Positions 12,823-14,730 of a DNA stretch of 14,730 bases are shown here, in pieces. Where the stretch lies: the NCBI GenBank assembly GCA_029880065.1, contig JAOUPD010000019.1, positions 1-14,730 on the forward strand. Reading direction: 5' to 3'. Under the pieces are notes generated by a model, which saw only the letters and a list, made by a program, of their open reading frames with translations, made no database searches and had not been told where the DNA came from. The position numbers and the translations under genes are program-made. This stretch comes from Hadesarchaea archaeon. Lineage in GTDB: Archaea > Hadarchaeota > Hadarchaeia > Hadarchaeales > Hadarchaeaceae. Numbering within the stretch: the stretch's first letter is position 1; each line of letters starts with the position of its first letter.

Positions 12823-14322
12823 TTACTTTGGGCCCTTCTTGCTCAGCGGAACCCCCAGCTTCCGCTCAACTTCCGAGCGATGGATGCTGTTGTATGTGCA
12901 AAATGGAATGATGCGCCCATCTGGTACGGCATAGTGGATACCGCACCGTTCTATGCGATTTAAATCAAAGTTATAGGCATCTTGAAAATGCATACACGCC
13001 AAGAGAATCGCCCTTTCGTGGAACTCCACCAGCGCGTCATAGCTCCCGGTTCTCAGGACTTTGAGCAGGATTTTCGGAAGGTCAAGGCCCTTTGGCGCCT
13101 TCGACATGTCAATGGTGCCGGGCACATTCTCAATCATCTTCGCTAGTACTCTTGCTTTAACAGCAAAACCTCCTTTCTTCAGCTCCGCTGCATATTTATC
13201 GAGGAGCCCAAAGAGCGTCTCTACATCCACAAACCGCGTCACCGGGATGATATTCCCGTCTTCGACAAAAACATAGGTCGCAGCGCCACAATGCTCGTGA
13301 CAGGTGAATTTCACGAACTCCCCGCCCGCGTACACACTGGTGAAACGTGAAATCGGCAGCGTGAAGGGGACGGGATAAAAGTCAGAAGTCTTAATCTGCC
13401 CATCAGTCTGTCGCTCAACTGCCTTCATAAAATCAGGAATGGTTATGCGCCACCGCTTACGCTCCTTCTGCGAAATCCTACCAGCAAAAGACACAGGCTG
13501 CACGTTCACGCATCGCACGATATCTTTGTTTTTCGCAGCAAAGCGAATGATGTCTCCTAATTGATCGTCGTTAACCCCCTTGACAAGCGTAACCACTAAC
13601 ACTATACTCGTAAGACCGGCCTTACGACAGTTCTCGATCGCCTTGAACTTCAGGCTGAGAATGTCCGCACCTCTAGCCTTGATCGTTGCCTCGGGGGTCA
13701 TTCCATCGAACTGCAGGTAGATGGTGCTAACTCCCGCCTCACGCAGCCGCTTTATGAAATCTATATCTTGGGCGAGTCGTATACCGTTGGTGTTCACCTC
13801 GATGTGCCAGAAACCTGCTTCCTTCGCCGCGCGAACGATGTCGGGCAGATCATCTCGAAGGGTGGGCTCTCCCCCTGAGAACTGAATCGCTGGGGGGGAC
13901 GCTGGCTTGTTGGCGCGTAGATTTCTCAGCATCTCTTTTATCTGCTCAAATGTCGGCTCGTAGACGTAGCCAGCTGCAGCTGCATTTGCGAAGCATATCG
14001 GGCATCGCAAGTTACAACGATTGGTGACATCGATAATGCTGAGAACCGTGTGGGATTTATGGTTAGGACATATACCACAGTCGAACGGGCACCCTTGCTG
14101 ATTCTTCGTACGCGGGTTCTCAATTCCATCGCCAATCTCCGCGAACTTTTCAAACCGCTTGTAAATCTTAACATCCGAGAAGTAAACGTCCTCGAATTTG
14201 CCGTGCTTAGGACACTCCTTCTTTATCAGCGCCTTACCGTCCTCCTCGACCACTTCCGCCTCTATGACCTTCATACATTCGGGGCAAAGACTCTTCGTCT
14301 TTTTAAGCAATTTTCCGCTCAT
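12823..14322 (-). CDS. tes: Radical SAM tetraether lipid synthase (Tes/MJ0619-like)
   Basis: Tes joins the phytanyl chain ends of two archaeol-type lipids by sp3 C-C coupling to form macrocyclic or tetraether (GDGT) lipids. The 499-residue protein follows the MJ0619 pattern: an N-terminal metal-binding part with C13PEC16 and C37PKHG, a second cysteine cluster C78-C82-C85 in GCPFDCGICPNHKSHT, and the radical SAM CxxxCxxC at C103, C107, C110 in VTNRCNLRCPICFANAAAAG. SGGEPT (149-154) binds the SAM methionine. C-terminal cysteines (FTCHEHCG, RCGIHYAV, PFCTYNS) could hold further iron-sulphur sites, as reported for the Methanocaldococcus enzyme. The ATG at 14322 has no ribosome-binding site; TATA-like GATTTAAATAT (minus strand, 14350-14360) suggests a near-leaderless mRNA. 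It is divergent from carS, an earlier enzyme of the same lipid pathway. Confidence 0.95.
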   Translation of the reverse strand: MSGKLLKKTKSLCPECMKVIEAEVVEEDGKALIKKECPKHGKFEDVYFSDVKIYKRFEKFAEIGDGIENPRTKNQQGCPFDCGICPNHKSHTVLSIIDVTNRCNLRCPICFANAAAAGYVYEPTFEQIKEMLRNLRANKPASPPAIQFSGGEPTLRDDLPDIVRAAKEAGFWHIEVNTNGIRLAQDIDFIKRLREAGVSTIYLQFDGMTPEATIKARGADILSLKFKAIENCRKAGLTSIVLVVTLVKGVNDDQLGDIIRFAAKNKDIVRCVNVQPVSFAGRISQKERKRWRITIPDFMKAVERQTDGQIKTSDFYPVPFTLPISRFTSVYAGGEFVKFTCHEHCGAATYVFVEDGNIIPVTRFVDVETLFGLLDKYAAELKKGGFAVKARVLAKMIENVPGTIDMSKAPKGLDLPKILLKVLRTGSYDALVEFHERAILLACMHFQDAYNFDLNRIERCGIHYAVPDGRIIPFCTYNSIHRSEVERKLGVPLSKKGPK

Positions 14323-14347
14323 TCAATCGTTTACCAATTGAAAGGGG

Positions 14348-14402
14348 AGATATTTAAATCATCGATATAAGTTTTAGAGATACAAGTCCCTGTGGGAGAG
14401 GT
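14348..14402. promoter_or_regulatory. Divergent tes/carS promoter region
   Basis: GATATTTAAATC (14349-14360) is nearly symmetric and can serve as a TATA box in both directions. CGATATAAG (14363-14371) is a second plus-strand box. On the plus strand GAGGT (14398-14402) is a ribosome-binding site nine bases before the GTG of carS. The gene starts are 89 bases apart. Confidence 0.5.
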
Positions 14403-14411
14403 AGTGAAAAA

Positions 14412-14730
14412 GTGTGTAAAGAAATACTTGACCTAATCGCCTGGGCGCTTTGGTTCATCTTGCCCGCTTACGTGGCGAATGCTACGCCGGTGGTGCTGGG
14501 TGGAGGCAAGCAAATCGATGGCGGCAAAAAATTTACCGATGGCCGCCCAATTTTCGGAGCAGGTAAAACGTGGGGTGGGCTCGTTGCCGGCATCGCGACC
14601 GGCACCATGGTTGGACTAATTCAAGGCCTTATTGCCGAAGATTTCTCACACTATCTTTTGCTCGGCTTCCTGCTCGCCCTAGGCGCACTATTAGGCGATC
14701 TGCTCGGGAGTTTCATCAAACGTAGGCTCG
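14412..14730 (+). CDS. carS: CDP-archaeol synthase, 5' part (continues beyond window)
   Basis: CarS activates unsaturated archaetidic acid with CTP to CDP-archaeol, the branch point before polar head groups are attached. The first 106 residues are present. A membrane helix (LIAWALWFILPAYVANATPV) is followed by GGGKQIDGGKKFTDGRPIFG and AGKTWGGLVAG, the DGR...GxGKTW signature of the CarS/CdsA-like family, then more helices (MVGLIQGLI, LLLGFLLALGALLGDLLGSF). The start is taken as GTG at 14412, nine bases after GAGGT; there is no ATG in this frame upstream, and the alternative GTG at 14404 is out of frame and stops after ten codons. The frame is open to the window end, so length and downstream partners are unknown. 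The divergent tes gene makes a common lipid-biosynthesis control likely. Confidence 0.93.
   Translation, partial: MCKEILDLIAWALWFILPAYVANATPVVLGGGKQIDGGKKFTDGRPIFGAGKTWGGLVAGIATGTMVGLIQGLIAEDFSHYLLLGFLLALGALLGDLLGSFIKRRL

Noticed and set aside
1..14730. tRNA or rRNA genes, CRISPR arrays, insertion sequences or integrase sites
   Set aside because: I saw no cloverleaf-type sequence, no regularly spaced direct repeats, no transposase or integrase frame and no terminal inverted repeats. Short RNA genes without protein context could still be missed by eye.

Overview
This window is archaeal. Markers are a thermosome subunit, an archaeal FEN1 with a PCNA-binding tail, RNA polymerase subunit RpoK, a bifunctional fructose-1,6-bisphosphate aldolase/phosphatase, a tetraether-lipid synthase (Tes) and CDP-archaeol synthase (CarS). 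TATA-like boxes 20-35 bases upstream of genes, GGTGAT/GGAGG ribosome-binding sites, near-leaderless starts and GTG/TTG start codons agree. Tes and FBP aldolase/phosphatase together suggest a thermophile that makes tetraether membranes. The phylum cannot be fixed from this sequence; a euryarchaeal or Hadarchaeia-like lineage is only a guess.

Layout. 1-2366 (+): the 3' end of an AMMECR1-family gene, a small coiled-coil protein followed by a membrane protein, and fbp. 2433-3098 (-): a DedA/VTT membrane protein. 3295-6564: a glycosyltransferase block with a 53-codon GT2 remnant, a GT4 enzyme (+), and a GT2 plus GT4 pair (-). 6633-7312 (+): two overlapping membrane-protein genes. 7375-8409 (-): an LPG-synthase-TM/UPF0104 flippase-like protein. 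8483-9773: a Trm112-like zinc protein (+), a DUF371 protein (-) and protein-isoaspartate methyltransferase (+). 9770-14322 (-): fen, rpoK, thermosome and tes in tandem. 14412-end (+): the start of carS, divergent from tes.

How they fit together. Two envelope themes stand out. The glycosyltransferases and polytopic membrane proteins between about 2.4 and 8.4 kb look like a surface glycan or glycolipid locus. The tes/carS pair at the right end makes archaeal lipids from a shared divergent promoter region. The remaining genes are information-processing, protein-quality and central-metabolism genes.

The most unusual observations are these. (1) The DedA/VTT protein and the UPF0104 protein belong to unrelated families but begin with the same ungapped segment of about 40 residues, 24 of 40 identical, ending in FAREDLYAM. 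(2) rpoK has no ATG/GTG/TTG in its own frame near its strong ribosome-binding site; it needs either an ATT start or a frameshift at an A7 run. (3) A truncated GT2 remnant ends inside the ribosome-binding site of the next GT4 gene. (4) An imperfect palindrome lies between the predicted TATA box and the start codon of the thermosome gene.
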